The position numbers were made by a program, and so were the translations under genes. From Paucibacter sediminis (GTDB lineage Bacteria > Pseudomonadota > Gammaproteobacteria > Burkholderiales > Burkholderiaceae_C): a stretch of DNA of 64,000 nt. Under the pieces are notes generated by a model. That model worked only from the letters and a program-made list of their open reading frames with translations, had not been told where the DNA came from and ran no database searches. Below, piece by piece: positions 48,336-56,526 of the stretch (positions within the stretch are counted from its first letter, which is position 1; each line of letters begins with the position of its first letter). Location of the stretch: the NCBI RefSeq assembly GCF_030254645.1, contig NZ_CP116346.1, forward strand, positions 3,637,001 through 3,701,000, given 5' to 3'.

Positions 48336-48400
48336 GTCGGCGGGGGCGGGGATGGCAAGAATCGCGGCCATAGAACACGCCATCCACCGGGGAGTCCACC

Positions 48401-49102
48401 ATGTCTGCTGCTGTATTCGATGTGCCGCGTTATCTGGCCGTGCTGCCGCTGTTTGCTGGCCTGCCGGACGCTGACTTGCAAGGTATGGTCCGCGAGGGCG
48501 TGACGGCGCTGCGGCTGGAGCGCGGCGCCATGCTGCTGCATGCCGGCGACGCCTGCGACGCCGTGCACCTGGTGGTGACCGGCCATGTCAAGCTCTACAC
48601 GGTGGCCAGCCATGGCGCCGAGAAGGTGTTCGAGCTGGTGGGGGCGGGCCAGAGCATCGGCGACACCCTGATCTTCAACCAGCAGCCCTACAGCTTCAGT
48701 GCCCAGGCGCTCACCGAGGCGCTGGTGCTGCGCGTGCCGGCGGCGCTGCTGACGGCGCAGGTGCGGCGCGACCCGGCGTTCGCGCTGCGGCTGCTGGCCG
48801 GCGCCTCGCAGCGCATCGAGGGCCTGCTGCGCGATGTCGAGTCCTACTGCCTGCACAGCGGCGCCCATCGCGTGGTGGGCTATCTGCTCGAGCAGGGCGG
48901 CACCGCCGGCCAGGGCTCGGCCGAACCCATCACCGTCTCTTTGCCGGTCAGCAAGGCCAATGTGGCGGCGCGGCTGTCGCTCACGCCGGAGTACTTCTCG
49001 CGCGTGCTGCGCGAGCTGGAGGACGAGGGCCTGATCCAGATCTGCCGGCGCGACATCCGCATCATGCAGCCGCGCCGCCTGGCGCGTTACAGCCTGCAGT
49101 AA
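48401..49102 (+). CDS. second Crp/Fnr family regulator, Dnr-like paralogue
   Basis: The 233-residue protein is a close paralogue of the regulator at 47549. The same layout is clear in VFDVPRYLAVLPLF and in the helix-turn-helix VSKANVAARLSLTPEYFSRVLRELEDEGLI (about 185-215). It also lacks Fnr cluster cysteines. The effector half diverges more than the DNA-binding half, so it may sense another signal while binding the same sites. GGGGAG precedes the ATG, and it has its own perfect Dnr box. Confidence 0.85.
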   Translation: MSAAVFDVPRYLAVLPLFAGLPDADLQGMVREGVTALRLERGAMLLHAGDACDAVHLVVTGHVKLYTVASHGAEKVFELVGAGQSIGDTLIFNQQPYSFSAQALTEALVLRVPAALLTAQVRRDPAFALRLLAGASQRIEGLLRDVESYCLHSGAHRVVGYLLEQGGTAGQGSAEPITVSLPVSKANVAARLSLTPEYFSRVLRELEDEGLIQICRRDIRIMQPRRLARYSLQ

Positions 49103-49113
49103 GCGCCAGCGGC

Positions 49114-50694
49114 TCAGGGCTTCAGCGCCTTGACCGCCTGCAGCGTCTTCAGCGCGTCCACCATGCCATGGCCATAGGCCTTGGAGTGGCCGTTGGCGTC
49201 GTAGCTGCCCGGCGGGCCGATCTTCACCGCGCTGCGCTTGAGCAGCGCCGCGACCTGGGCTGGGCTCAGCTGCGGCTTGAGCGACAGCATCAGCGCCGCC
49301 AGGCCCGCCACCAGCGGGGTGGCGGAGGAGGTGCCGCCGAAGTCGTTCGTGAACAGGCCGTCCGCGCCACCGGCGGCCACGCTGCCGATATTGAAACCAC
49401 GGCCCGGCAGCGCGACATCGGTGCAGAAGATGCCCTTGGCGCCGCCGCTGGACGGCGCCACCACCGCCAGCTGCGCGCCGCTGTTGGAATAGTCGGCCTG
49501 CAGCCTGGCATCGGTGCTGGCACCCACCGCGATGCAATGCGCATCGGCGGCCGGGTAGGAGACGCGCGGCGCCGCATCGTTGCCGGCCGCACACACGATC
49601 ACCGCACCGCGGCCGGCGCGGCCCTGGGTGCTGGCGTCGGCGATGGCGGCCTGCAAGTCGGGGCTGCGCGGGCCGCCCCAGGAGCAGGAAATCACATCGG
49701 CGAACTGCGCGGCGTAGCGCACCGCATCGGCCACGCGTGCATCGGAGGCGAGGTCGTCGGCATGGAAGATCTTCACCGGCAGCAGGCTGCAGCGCGGCGC
49801 CATGCCAAAGCCGCGCGGGCCGCTGCCCACGGCCACGCCAGCGCAGCAGCTGCCGTGGATGTCGTTGCCATTCATCTGGTCGAAGGGCATGCGAAAGCGC
49901 TTGGGCCGCGGGTCGAAATGGTCGGCCGCGCTGTCGGGTACGTAGAAGTCGCGCCCCAGCAGGTCGCGTGGCTCCTGCGGGTCGGGCTTGCGCTTGAGGC
50001 GCGCCTTCAGCTCGGGATGGTCCACATCCACGCCATCGTCCAGCACCGCCACGGTGATGCTCTTCCTGCCCTGGCTGAGCGCCCAGGCCTGCCTGGCATG
50101 CACCATCGCCAGATGCCATTGCGCCTTGGCGGGGCTCGGTGGCGCACTGCTGGCGCAGCGCGTGTATTGCGAAATGAAATTGGGCGTGGCGAATTCCACC
50201 AGCGCCTGCTCGCCCAGCTGCAGCGCCAGCTCGATCAGCGCCTCGACGCTGTAGCGCCGCGCCGCGTCGACGACGACGAACTGCTGCGCGTGGAAGGCGT
50301 TGCCGCTGCGCTTGGAGAGGCCTAACTTCTTCAGTAGCTGGGCCTGCTGGACGCGCGTCGAATCGGCGCGGAAGCGCAGCACCAGCTCGCGGTAGGCCAG
50401 GCGCAGCAGGCCGCTCTCGCCATCCTCGAAGACCGCGAAGCGCTTGCGCGCCATCAGCGCGCCGAGTTCGTCGGCCGCGACGGTCTTGGCGCCCGCGCGC
50501 ACCGCGCCGTCGCCGTCCGGCGCCGGGTAGTCGAAATGCGCTTGCGCGGCGCGCAGCACGCGGCCCGTGCTCATGGCCGCGTACTCGCGCCCCGAGAGCT
50601 TGAGCGCGGGGGCGTCACCCAGGGGCGTGCTCTGCGCCGCAATCGGCTTGAGCGTGACGATGCTGCCGTCGGTGGTCCTGTAGCCCAGTGTCAT
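49114..50694 (-). CDS. subtilisin-like serine peptidase (S8) without signal peptide
   Basis: The 526-residue protein has an N-terminal pro-region of about 180 residues and an S8 domain. The catalytic triad is Asp219 (VAVLDDGVD), His280 (NDIHGSCCAG) and Ser456 (GGTSSATPLVAG), with oxyanion Asn372 region AAGND. It lacks a signal peptide or membrane helix, which is unusual for a subtilase, so it may act inside the cell. The pro-region contains YRELVLRF and LGLSKRSGNAF, similar to the neighbouring small protein. It follows that gene on the same strand, 29 bases downstream, and is divergent from the astacin gene. Confidence 0.85.
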   Translation of the reverse strand: MTLGYRTTDGSIVTLKPIAAQSTPLGDAPALKLSGREYAAMSTGRVLRAAQAHFDYPAPDGDGAVRAGAKTVAADELGALMARKRFAVFEDGESGLLRLAYRELVLRFRADSTRVQQAQLLKKLGLSKRSGNAFHAQQFVVVDAARRYSVEALIELALQLGEQALVEFATPNFISQYTRCASSAPPSPAKAQWHLAMVHARQAWALSQGRKSITVAVLDDGVDVDHPELKARLKRKPDPQEPRDLLGRDFYVPDSAADHFDPRPKRFRMPFDQMNGNDIHGSCCAGVAVGSGPRGFGMAPRCSLLPVKIFHADDLASDARVADAVRYAAQFADVISCSWGGPRSPDLQAAIADASTQGRAGRGAVIVCAAGNDAAPRVSYPAADAHCIAVGASTDARLQADYSNSGAQLAVVAPSSGGAKGIFCTDVALPGRGFNIGSVAAGGADGLFTNDFGGTSSATPLVAGLAALMLSLKPQLSPAQVAALLKRSAVKIGPPGSYDANGHSKAYGHGMVDALKTLQAVKALKP

Positions 50695-50723
50695 GGCAAG
50701 CTCCTGCGCGGGCGCGCTGATGT

Positions 50724-51242
50724 TCAGGGGGAACGCTGGTAGGCGCTCTCGGTGTCGAGCCAGGCCGCCGCCACGCCGCTGGCGCCGGCCAGCCTGGCCA
50801 GCAGCGCCGGCAGGTCGGCTTCGGCCGCATCGAGCGGGGCGAACAGGGCCTGATTCTGGATGAAGCTGCTGCGGCGCTGCATCCGCAAGCCGAATGAGCG
50901 GGCGAACTCGACCAGCTGAGCATCGCTCTGCGCGCCATCAAAGCGCAGCACCAGATCGCCGCTCGGATAGCTGCACAGGCCGGCCTCGTCCTGCAGCACC
51001 GGCAGCAGCTGGTAGGCCTGGCCGGCCGCAGCGCGCAGACCCGCCGGCGCTTGTGCGCCGCGCATGGGCTCGTGCAGATGCAGCAGCCAGCCGCCTCTGG
51101 CGCTGGCGAGGCGCTCGGCCCGCCCGAACGCCGCCACGGCCGCCGGTAACTCGGGCGATGCGGCCGATGCGGCGGACGCGGCGGACTCGGCGAGCGGGCG
51201 CAGCAGCAGGCACTGCGTATCGATCTTGGGTGGTTTGTTCAC
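50724..51242 (-). CDS. stand-alone protein resembling the subtilase pro-region
   Basis: The 172-residue cytosolic protein has an Ala-rich N-terminus and a C-terminal part in which GDLVLRFDGAQSDAQLVEFA, then FGLRMQRRSSFIQNQALF, aligns by eye with the pro-region of the adjacent subtilase (ELVLRFRAD..., LGLSKRSGNAFHAQQF). It has no peptidase catalytic residues. It may be a chaperone, inhibitor or decoy for the subtilase or astacin. It is the first gene of the leftward pair and is divergent from the astacin gene across 157 bases. Confidence 0.65.
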   Translation of the reverse strand: MNKPPKIDTQCLLLRPLAESAASAASAASPELPAAVAAFGRAERLASARGGWLLHLHEPMRGAQAPAGLRAAAGQAYQLLPVLQDEAGLCSYPSGDLVLRFDGAQSDAQLVEFARSFGLRMQRRSSFIQNQALFAPLDAAEADLPALLARLAGASGVAAAWLDTESAYQRSP

Positions 51243-51399
51243 ATGCTGACCATATGCTTGCTGGGGCCAGTCTAGGGCCTGGTGGCCGCCGGACCCCTAA
51301 CTTCGCAGGGTCGCGACATTGCCATGCGGGGCCAGGCTGCCTATCCTGCCATCGACCCGCGCTGCCAGCGCGAGCGATGTCAACAGGGAGCGATGCATC

Positions 51400-52740
51400 A
51401 TGGCGACCAAGAGATCAGCAAGGCGCGGTCAAACTCCGGCCACCACGCCGTCCACCAGCCCGGCCACCACGCAGGATGCCTGCGAGTGCCGTTCCGGCCC
51501 ACTGGCCGGCAGCGCGCGGGTGCAGGGCTTCAGCTTCAAGAACCGTTGGCTGCACTATGCCGATGTCGATGGCGACGCGATGTTCGAGGGCGACATCGTG
51601 CTGGGGCGGGCGGCCGAGCTGGCCGCCGATGCCGCCAACCAGGATGTCACGGGCCGCTTCGGCGTCGGCATCACCGGCGCCAATGTGCGCTGGCCGAATG
51701 GCCGCCTGCCCTACGAGATCGATCCCACGCTGCCCAACCAGGCGCGCGTCACCGACGCGATCGCGCATTGGGAGGCGAACACCGCGATCCGCTTTGTGCT
51801 GCGCACCGCCGGCAATGCCGCCTCCTTCCCGGACTTCGTGCGCTTCGTGCCGGGCGGCGGCTGCTCGTCCATGGTGGGGCGGCGCGGTGGACAGCAGAAC
51901 ATCACGCTGGGCAGCGGCTGCACCACCGGCAATGCCATCCACGAGATCGGCCACACCGTGGGCCTGTGGCATGAGCAGAGCCGCGAGGACCGCGACGCGC
52001 GCGTGCAGATCGTCTGGGCCAATATCGACCCGGCGATGTCGCACAACTTCGACCAGCACATCGCCGATGGCGACGATATCGGTGCCTACGATTTCGGCTC
52101 GGTGATGCACTATCCGGCGAATGCCTTCTCGGTGAACGGGCAGAACACCATCGTGCCGCGCAGCGCGCTGCCGGCCGGCGTGGTGATGGGGCAGCGCAGC
52201 GGCCTGTCGGCCGGCGACATCGCGGCGGTGCAGGCCATGTACCCCGGCATCGGCAGCACCACCAAGGAGGTGCAGAAGGACCCGATCAGCGACGTCACCA
52301 TCAAGGAAGTGCGCAAGGATGTGGCGGCCGATCCCACCATCAAGGAGGTGCGCAAGGACCCGACCTCGGACGTGACGCTCAAGGAGGTGCGCAAGGACCC
52401 GATCAGCGACCCGACCGTCAAGGAGGTGCGCAAGGATCCGGTGCGCGACCCCATCCCGACGCGCAAGGAGGTGGCGCTGGACAACCCGCGCATCCCCATC
52501 CCGATCCCGCGGCCCGGGCCGCTGCGCGGCCCCTTCGACCCCTCGGCCACGCCCTATGTGCTGGCCTCCGGCAGCCGCTATGCGGGCGACAGCGGCGACG
52601 CGCTGGCCGAGGCCGCGGCGCAGCTGGAGCAGCTCGCCGAAGCGCATACCCAGGCCCAGCAGGAGGCCGATGCGCTGGCCGAGGCCTACGAGCAGGCGCT
52701 GCAGCATTGGCTCAGCCTGCAGGGCGGAGACGGCGCGTGA
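51400..52740 (+). CDS. astacin-type (M12A) metallopeptidase with tandem-repeat tail
   Basis: The 446-residue protein has an astacin domain: HEIGHTVGLWHEQSRED gives zinc ligands His181, His185 and His191, SVMHYP supplies the Met-turn at Met236, and CSSMVG/GSGC provides a Cys155-Cys174 pair. It has no signal peptide. After the domain, residues 287-351 form five 13-residue repeats, followed by a degenerate copy, a Pro-rich linker (PIPIPRPGPLRGPF) and a helical Ala/Glu/Gln tail (about 395-440). GGGAG precedes the ATG. It is followed by the ATP-grasp gene 25 bases downstream. Confidence 0.85.
   Translation: MATKRSARRGQTPATTPSTSPATTQDACECRSGPLAGSARVQGFSFKNRWLHYADVDGDAMFEGDIVLGRAAELAADAANQDVTGRFGVGITGANVRWPNGRLPYEIDPTLPNQARVTDAIAHWEANTAIRFVLRTAGNAASFPDFVRFVPGGGCSSMVGRRGGQQNITLGSGCTTGNAIHEIGHTVGLWHEQSREDRDARVQIVWANIDPAMSHNFDQHIADGDDIGAYDFGSVMHYPANAFSVNGQNTIVPRSALPAGVVMGQRSGLSAGDIAAVQAMYPGIGSTTKEVQKDPISDVTIKEVRKDVAADPTIKEVRKDPTSDVTLKEVRKDPISDPTVKEVRKDPVRDPIPTRKEVALDNPRIPIPIPRPGPLRGPFDPSATPYVLASGSRYAGDSGDALAEAAAQLEQLAEAHTQAQQEADALAEAYEQALQHWLSLQGGDGA
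52258..52452 (+). repeat. five 39-base in-frame repeats encoding T-x-KEVRKD-P-x-x-D units
   Basis: The repeats at 52258, 52297, 52336, 52375 and 52414 encode TTKEVQKDPISDV, TIKEVRKDVAADP, TIKEVRKDPTSDV, TLKEVRKDPISDP and TVKEVRKDPVRDP. Each unit has fixed Thr, Lys, Glu and Asp. These are residues that graspetide-type ligases join. A sixth degenerate unit follows. Confidence 0.85.
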
Positions 52741-52765
52741 GGGCGTGCATGAGGGCGGCGCGCGC

Positions 52766-53725
52766 ATGATCGTCGTCGTCTCCTACGAGGGCGAGGATCA
52801 CAGCGACGCGGTCTGTGCCTGCCTGCAGCGCGCCGGCCGGGAGCTGCTGCGCATCGACCTGGCCGACTTCCCGGTGCGCAACCGCATCGCGCTGCGCTGG
52901 CGCGATGGCGCGGCGCCGCAGTACCTGCTGGAGATCGCCGGCCGCGAAGTGGATCTGGCCGCTGCCCGCGTGGTGTGGTGGCGGCGCGTGCGCGGCTTCG
53001 ATGTCGATCCCGCCATCCTGCGCGGCCAGCACCGCGCCTTTGCCAGCAGCGAGACCGGCCAGGCCGTGCACGGCATGCTCGACGCGCTGGGTTGCGCCTG
53101 GATGAACCCGCGCCTGGCCGACGAGGCCGCCCACCACAAGCCGCTGCAATGGACGCTGGCCCAGCAGGTCGGGCTGCAGGTGCCGGCCACCCTGGTCACC
53201 ACGCGGGCCGAGGAGGCGCAGCGCTTCGTCGCCGAGCAGGGCCTGGGTCAGGTGGTGTTCAAGGCCTTCCTGGCCTCCATCGAGGAATGGCGCGAGACCC
53301 GGCTGGTGACGGCCGAGGATCTTGGCCGGCTCGACCTGCTGCGGCTGGCGCCGGTGATCTTTCAGCGCTACATCCCCGGCGTGGACCTGCGCATCACCAT
53401 CGTCGGCCGGCGCCTGTTCACCACCGAGATCGACGCACGCCACACCTCCTACCCGGTGGACATGCGCATGGTGGTGGGCGAGGGGCGGGCGGCCGCGGCC
53501 CAGCTGCCGGCCGACATCGAGGCCAAGCTGCTGGCCCTGCAGGATCGCCTGGGCTTGCGCTACGGCGCCGTCGACATGCGCCGCACCGACGACGGGCAAT
53601 ACCTGTTCCTGGAGGTCAACCCGGCCGGACAGTGGCTGTTCGCCGAGCGCCTCAGCGGCCTGCCCATCACCCAGGCGGTGGCCGACCATCTGTGTGAGCT
53701 GGACGGGCCGGCCGCGGGGCCATGA
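52766..53725 (+). CDS. MvdD-like ATP-grasp ligase (graspetide synthetase family)
   Basis: The 319-residue enzyme has the MvdD-type pattern: VWWRRVRGF near residue 70, MNPRLADEAAHHKPLQWTLA (113-132), LQVPATLVTT, VVFKAF (Lys166), the DLRITIVG motif (Asp207, Arg209), VDMRRT (Asp270) and FLEVNPAGQWLFAERLSGLPIT (Glu283, Asn285). Characterised relatives form omega-ester or omega-amide crosslinks between Thr/Ser/Lys and Asp/Glu side chains of a precursor peptide. No separate precursor is seen; the repeat tail of the astacin encoded just upstream is the candidate substrate. It overlaps the next gene by 4 bases. Confidence 0.8.
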   Translation: MIVVVSYEGEDHSDAVCACLQRAGRELLRIDLADFPVRNRIALRWRDGAAPQYLLEIAGREVDLAAARVVWWRRVRGFDVDPAILRGQHRAFASSETGQAVHGMLDALGCAWMNPRLADEAAHHKPLQWTLAQQVGLQVPATLVTTRAEEAQRFVAEQGLGQVVFKAFLASIEEWRETRLVTAEDLGRLDLLRLAPVIFQRYIPGVDLRITIVGRRLFTTEIDARHTSYPVDMRMVVGEGRAAAAQLPADIEAKLLALQDRLGLRYGAVDMRRTDDGQYLFLEVNPAGQWLFAERLSGLPITQAVADHLCELDGPAAGP

Positions 53726-54066
53726 CCACCAGGCGCATCAGCGGGCAGCTGCTGCTGCCGGCCCAGACCCCGGCCGCGCAAGGCCTGCGCGTGCGCGTCG
53801 AGGTGCGCGATGTGTCGTTGCAGGACGTCGCCTCGGTGCTGGTGGCCGCCCAGGTGATGGAGGGCGTCGCGATCGCGCCGGGCCAAGGCCTGGCGTTCGA
53901 ATTGATGGCCCCCGAGGTGCCGCCGGGCCGCAGCCATGCGCTGCAGGTTCGGGTGGAGCAGGGCGGTGCGTCGGCCCGCCTGCTGCTGCTCAGCACCGTG
54001 GCACAGCCGCTGCCGGCCAAGGGCGAGCTCAGCGGCCTCGAGCTGACCCTGACGCCGGCCTCATGA
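53722..54066 (+). CDS. YbaY/YscW-like small beta-rich protein
   Basis: The 114-residue protein has the pattern ISGQLLLP...LRVRVEVRDVSLQDVASVLVAAQ and ends GELSGLELTLTPAS. It resembles the domain of YbaY-type lipoproteins and type III secretion pilotin-like YscW, but has no lipobox or signal. It is coupled to the ATP-grasp gene (ATGA overlap), so it may bind the ligase or its substrate. The 3' end overlaps the convergent nirE gene by 6 bases. Confidence 0.6.
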   Translation: MTTRRISGQLLLPAQTPAAQGLRVRVEVRDVSLQDVASVLVAAQVMEGVAIAPGQGLAFELMAPEVPPGRSHALQVRVEQGGASARLLLLSTVAQPLPAKGELSGLELTLTPAS

Positions 54067-54870
54067 CAGGGCTTGCGCCGCCTGCGGCATCAGCCGCTCA
54101 TGCAGCGCCGCCACCCCGCCGATCAGCAGCAGCGCCGGCGACTGCACGCCCTCGGCGCGCGCCAGCGCCGGCAGCTCGCTGAGGCTGGCGCGCAGGCAGC
54201 GCTGGCCGGGCCGGCTGGCGTGGGCAATCAGGGCGGCCGGCGTGTCGGCCGGCAGGCCATGGGCGATCAAGCGCGCGCTGATGATCTCCAGACCCGCCAG
54301 GCCCATATAAATCACGACGGTCTGGTGCGGCCGCGCCAGCATCGGCCAGTCGAGCTCGACATCTTGCTCGGCGCCGGCTTGTGCATGGGCACGCAGATGG
54401 CCGGTGGCGAACACCACCGCATCGGCATGATCGCGGTGCGTCAGCGGGATGCCGGCGCAGGCCGCGGCGGCCTGCGCGGCGCTGATGCCCGGGATGGTCT
54501 GGAAGGGGATGCCGGCCGCGGCCAGGGCCTCGGCCTCCTCGCCGCCGCGGCCGAAGATATAGGGGTCGCCGCCCTTCAGGCGCAGCAGCGCGCGGCCCTC
54601 GTCGCGCACCAGGCGGATCATCAGCGCGATGATGGCCTCCTGGCTGAGATGGTGGTGGCCGCTCTGCTTGCCGACATAGACCAGCTCGGCCTCGGGATGC
54701 GCCAGCGCCAGCACCGCGGGCGAGACCAGCGCGTCGTACAGCACCAGCCTGGCCTCGGCCAGCGCGCGCGCGGCCTTCAGCGTCAGCAGCTCGGGGTCGC
54801 CGGGGCCGGCGCCCACCAGGGTCACGCTGGGGCTGTTGGCGAAGAAGCGGGGCTCGTCCAGTCGACTCAT
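54061..54870 (-). CDS. nirE: uroporphyrinogen-III C-methyltransferase
   Basis: The 269-residue enzyme makes precorrin-2 from uroporphyrinogen III, the first step toward haem d1 and sirohaem. Motifs are VGAGPGDPELLTLKAARAL (near residue 18), RLKGGDPYIFGRGGEEAEAL (near 95) and PGISAAQAAAA (near 128). It lacks a CysG NAD domain. I chose the ATG at 54870 because GGAG lies upstream; an ATG at 54891 would add seven residues without a ribosome site. It is divergent from nirC and shares a dyad promoter element. Confidence 0.9.
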   Translation of the reverse strand: MSRLDEPRFFANSPSVTLVGAGPGDPELLTLKAARALAEARLVLYDALVSPAVLALAHPEAELVYVGKQSGHHHLSQEAIIALMIRLVRDEGRALLRLKGGDPYIFGRGGEEAEALAAAGIPFQTIPGISAAQAAAACAGIPLTHRDHADAVVFATGHLRAHAQAGAEQDVELDWPMLARPHQTVVIYMGLAGLEIISARLIAHGLPADTPAALIAHASRPGQRCLRASLSELPALARAEGVQSPALLLIGGVAALHERLMPQAAQALS

Positions 54871-54922
54871 GATGTCTTGCTCCAAGGGCATGGGCCGATT
54901 GTGAAAACAGCGGGCCTGCCCC

Positions 54923-54944
54923 GTCCTTGAACTGGTTCAAGGAC
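54923..54944. promoter_or_regulatory. 22-base perfect palindrome, Dnr-like, between nirE and nirC
   Basis: GTCCTTGAAC and GTTCAAGGAC are perfect 10-base arms around TG. The core TTGAA-CTGG-TTCAA differs from the FNR/Dnr consensus at the fifth base of each half. Placed between the divergent nirE and nirC starts, it may control both. Confidence 0.6.
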
Positions 54945-54997
54945 AGCTGAGCTACATCAAGCAAGCATTGGCACATCGAATCGAGAGGTGCTGCGTG

Positions 54998-55354
54998 ATG
55001 CGTTGCAATCGGAGCTGGTGCTGGGCCTTGGCATGCTTGCCGGCGCTGCTGTGCCTGCTGCCGGGACTGGCCCTGGCGCAGGCGCCGGCCCCCACCCCGA
55101 CGCCTCAGCGCCAGCAGCAGCTGCTGCGCATGCTGCAGCAGGACTGCGGCTCCTGCCATGGCATGCGCCTCACCGGCGGCCTGGGGCCGCCGATCCATGC
55201 GCAGGCCATGCGCGAACTGCCGCGCGACAGCATCGCCGCGGTGATCTACCACGGCCGCCCCGGCACGCCCATGCCACCCTGGAAATCCATGCTCAGCGCC
55301 GCGGAGGCCGAGTGGCTGGCCGGCGTGCTGCGGGGAGAGGAAGTCAAACCATGA
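54998..55354 (+). CDS. nirC: NirC, periplasmic cytochrome c55x
   Basis: The 118-residue protein has a signal peptide (about residues 1-28) and one haem motif, CGSCH (residues 50-54), with a likely Met ligand in GTPMPPW near residue 92. NirC is a small cytochrome that supplies electrons or aids haem d1 insertion for nitrite reductase NirS. The ATG at 54998 follows GAGAGG. It is the first gene of the nirCFDLGHJN operon and overlaps nirF by 4 bases. Confidence 0.88.
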   Translation: MRCNRSWCWALACLPALLCLLPGLALAQAPAPTPTPQRQQQLLRMLQQDCGSCHGMRLTGGLGPPIHAQAMRELPRDSIAAVIYHGRPGTPMPPWKSMLSAAEAEWLAGVLRGEEVKP

Positions 55355-56526
55355 TCAACACACCCAAGTTATGGGCCGGCCTCGCCACGCTCCTGCTGGC
55401 GGCCTGTGCGCAGACACCCATCCAGGGCACCGGCGATCTGGGCCTGGTGGTGGAGCGCGCCAGCGGCAGCCTGCAGCTGCTCAACACCAGCACGCGCAGC
55501 GCGCTGGGGCGCGTGCAGGGCCTGGGCGATCTCTCGCATGCCTCGCTGGTGTATTCGCGCGATGGCGCCTACGCCTATGTGTTCGGGCGCGATGGCGCGC
55601 TCAGCAAGCTGCATCTGCCCAGCCAGCGCGTGGTGGCGCGGGTGCAGCAGAGCGGCAACTCGATCGGCGGCGCGATCTCGCAGGACGGGCGCTGGGTGGT
55701 GGCGCAGAACTACCAGCCCGGCGGCATCAAGGTCTTCGATGCGCAGGACCTCAGCCTGGTGGCCGACATCCCGGCCGAGTACGCGCCCGGCAAGCTCTCG
55801 CGCGTGGTGGGCCTGGCCGATCTGCCCGGCCAGCGTTTCATCTTCTCGCTCTTCGATGCCGACGAGATCTGGCTGGCCGACCTGAGCCAGCCGCGCGCGC
55901 CGCGCATCAGCAAGTTCAGCCACGTGGGCCACCAGCCCTATGACGCCCTCGTCACCCCGGATGGCCGCCACTACATTGCCGGCCTGTTCGGCGAGGACGG
56001 CCTGGCCATGATCGACCTCTGGGCCGCCGAGCCCAAGGTGCAGCGCATCCTGCCGGGCTATGGGCGCGGCCAGCAGCCGCTGCCGGTGTTCAAGATGCCG
56101 CATCTGCGCGGCTGGGCGGTGGCCGGGCGCCTGGCCTATCTGCCTGCCATCGGCCGCCACGAGGTGCTGGTGGTGGACACGCAGAGCTGGGCCGAAGTGG
56201 CGCGCATCCCGGTGGCCGGCCAGCCGGTGTTCGTGATGGCGCAGCCCGACGGGCGCCAGGTCTGGGTCAACTTCGCCGTGCCCGATTACGACCAGGTGCA
56301 GGTCATCGATACGCAGAGCCAGCGCGTCGTGCATGCCTTCAAGCCCGGCAAGGCGGTGCTGCACATGGAGTTCACGCCGCGCGGCGAGGCGGTGTGGATC
56401 TCGGCGCGCGACAGCGACCAGATCAGCGTCATCGACACGCGCAGCTTCGCCACCCTCGCCACGCTGCCGGCGCAGGCGCCCAGCGGCATCTTCTTCACCA
56501 GCCGCGCGCAGCGCATCGGACTATGA
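55351..56526 (+). CDS. nirF: NirF, haem d1 biosynthesis protein
   Basis: The 391-residue protein has a lipoprotein-type leader with lipobox LAAC (Cys19), so it is periplasmic and membrane-bound. It folds as an eight-bladed beta-propeller of NirS type (repeat YVFGRDGALSKLHLP and similar). NirF acts in the late steps of haem d1 synthesis (dihydro-haem d1 dehydrogenation with NirN/NirS). It overlaps the nirDL gene by 4 bases. Confidence 0.93.
   Translation: MINTPKLWAGLATLLLAACAQTPIQGTGDLGLVVERASGSLQLLNTSTRSALGRVQGLGDLSHASLVYSRDGAYAYVFGRDGALSKLHLPSQRVVARVQQSGNSIGGAISQDGRWVVAQNYQPGGIKVFDAQDLSLVADIPAEYAPGKLSRVVGLADLPGQRFIFSLFDADEIWLADLSQPRAPRISKFSHVGHQPYDALVTPDGRHYIAGLFGEDGLAMIDLWAAEPKVQRILPGYGRGQQPLPVFKMPHLRGWAVAGRLAYLPAIGRHEVLVVDTQSWAEVARIPVAGQPVFVMAQPDGRQVWVNFAVPDYDQVQVIDTQSQRVVHAFKPGKAVLHMEFTPRGEAVWISARDSDQISVIDTRSFATLATLPAQAPSGIFFTSRAQRIGL

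Noticed and set aside
52258-52452. Regular 39-base repeats considered as a CRISPR-like array
   Set aside because: The period is contiguous without spacers, stays in frame with the astacin gene, and conserves amino acids rather than bases.
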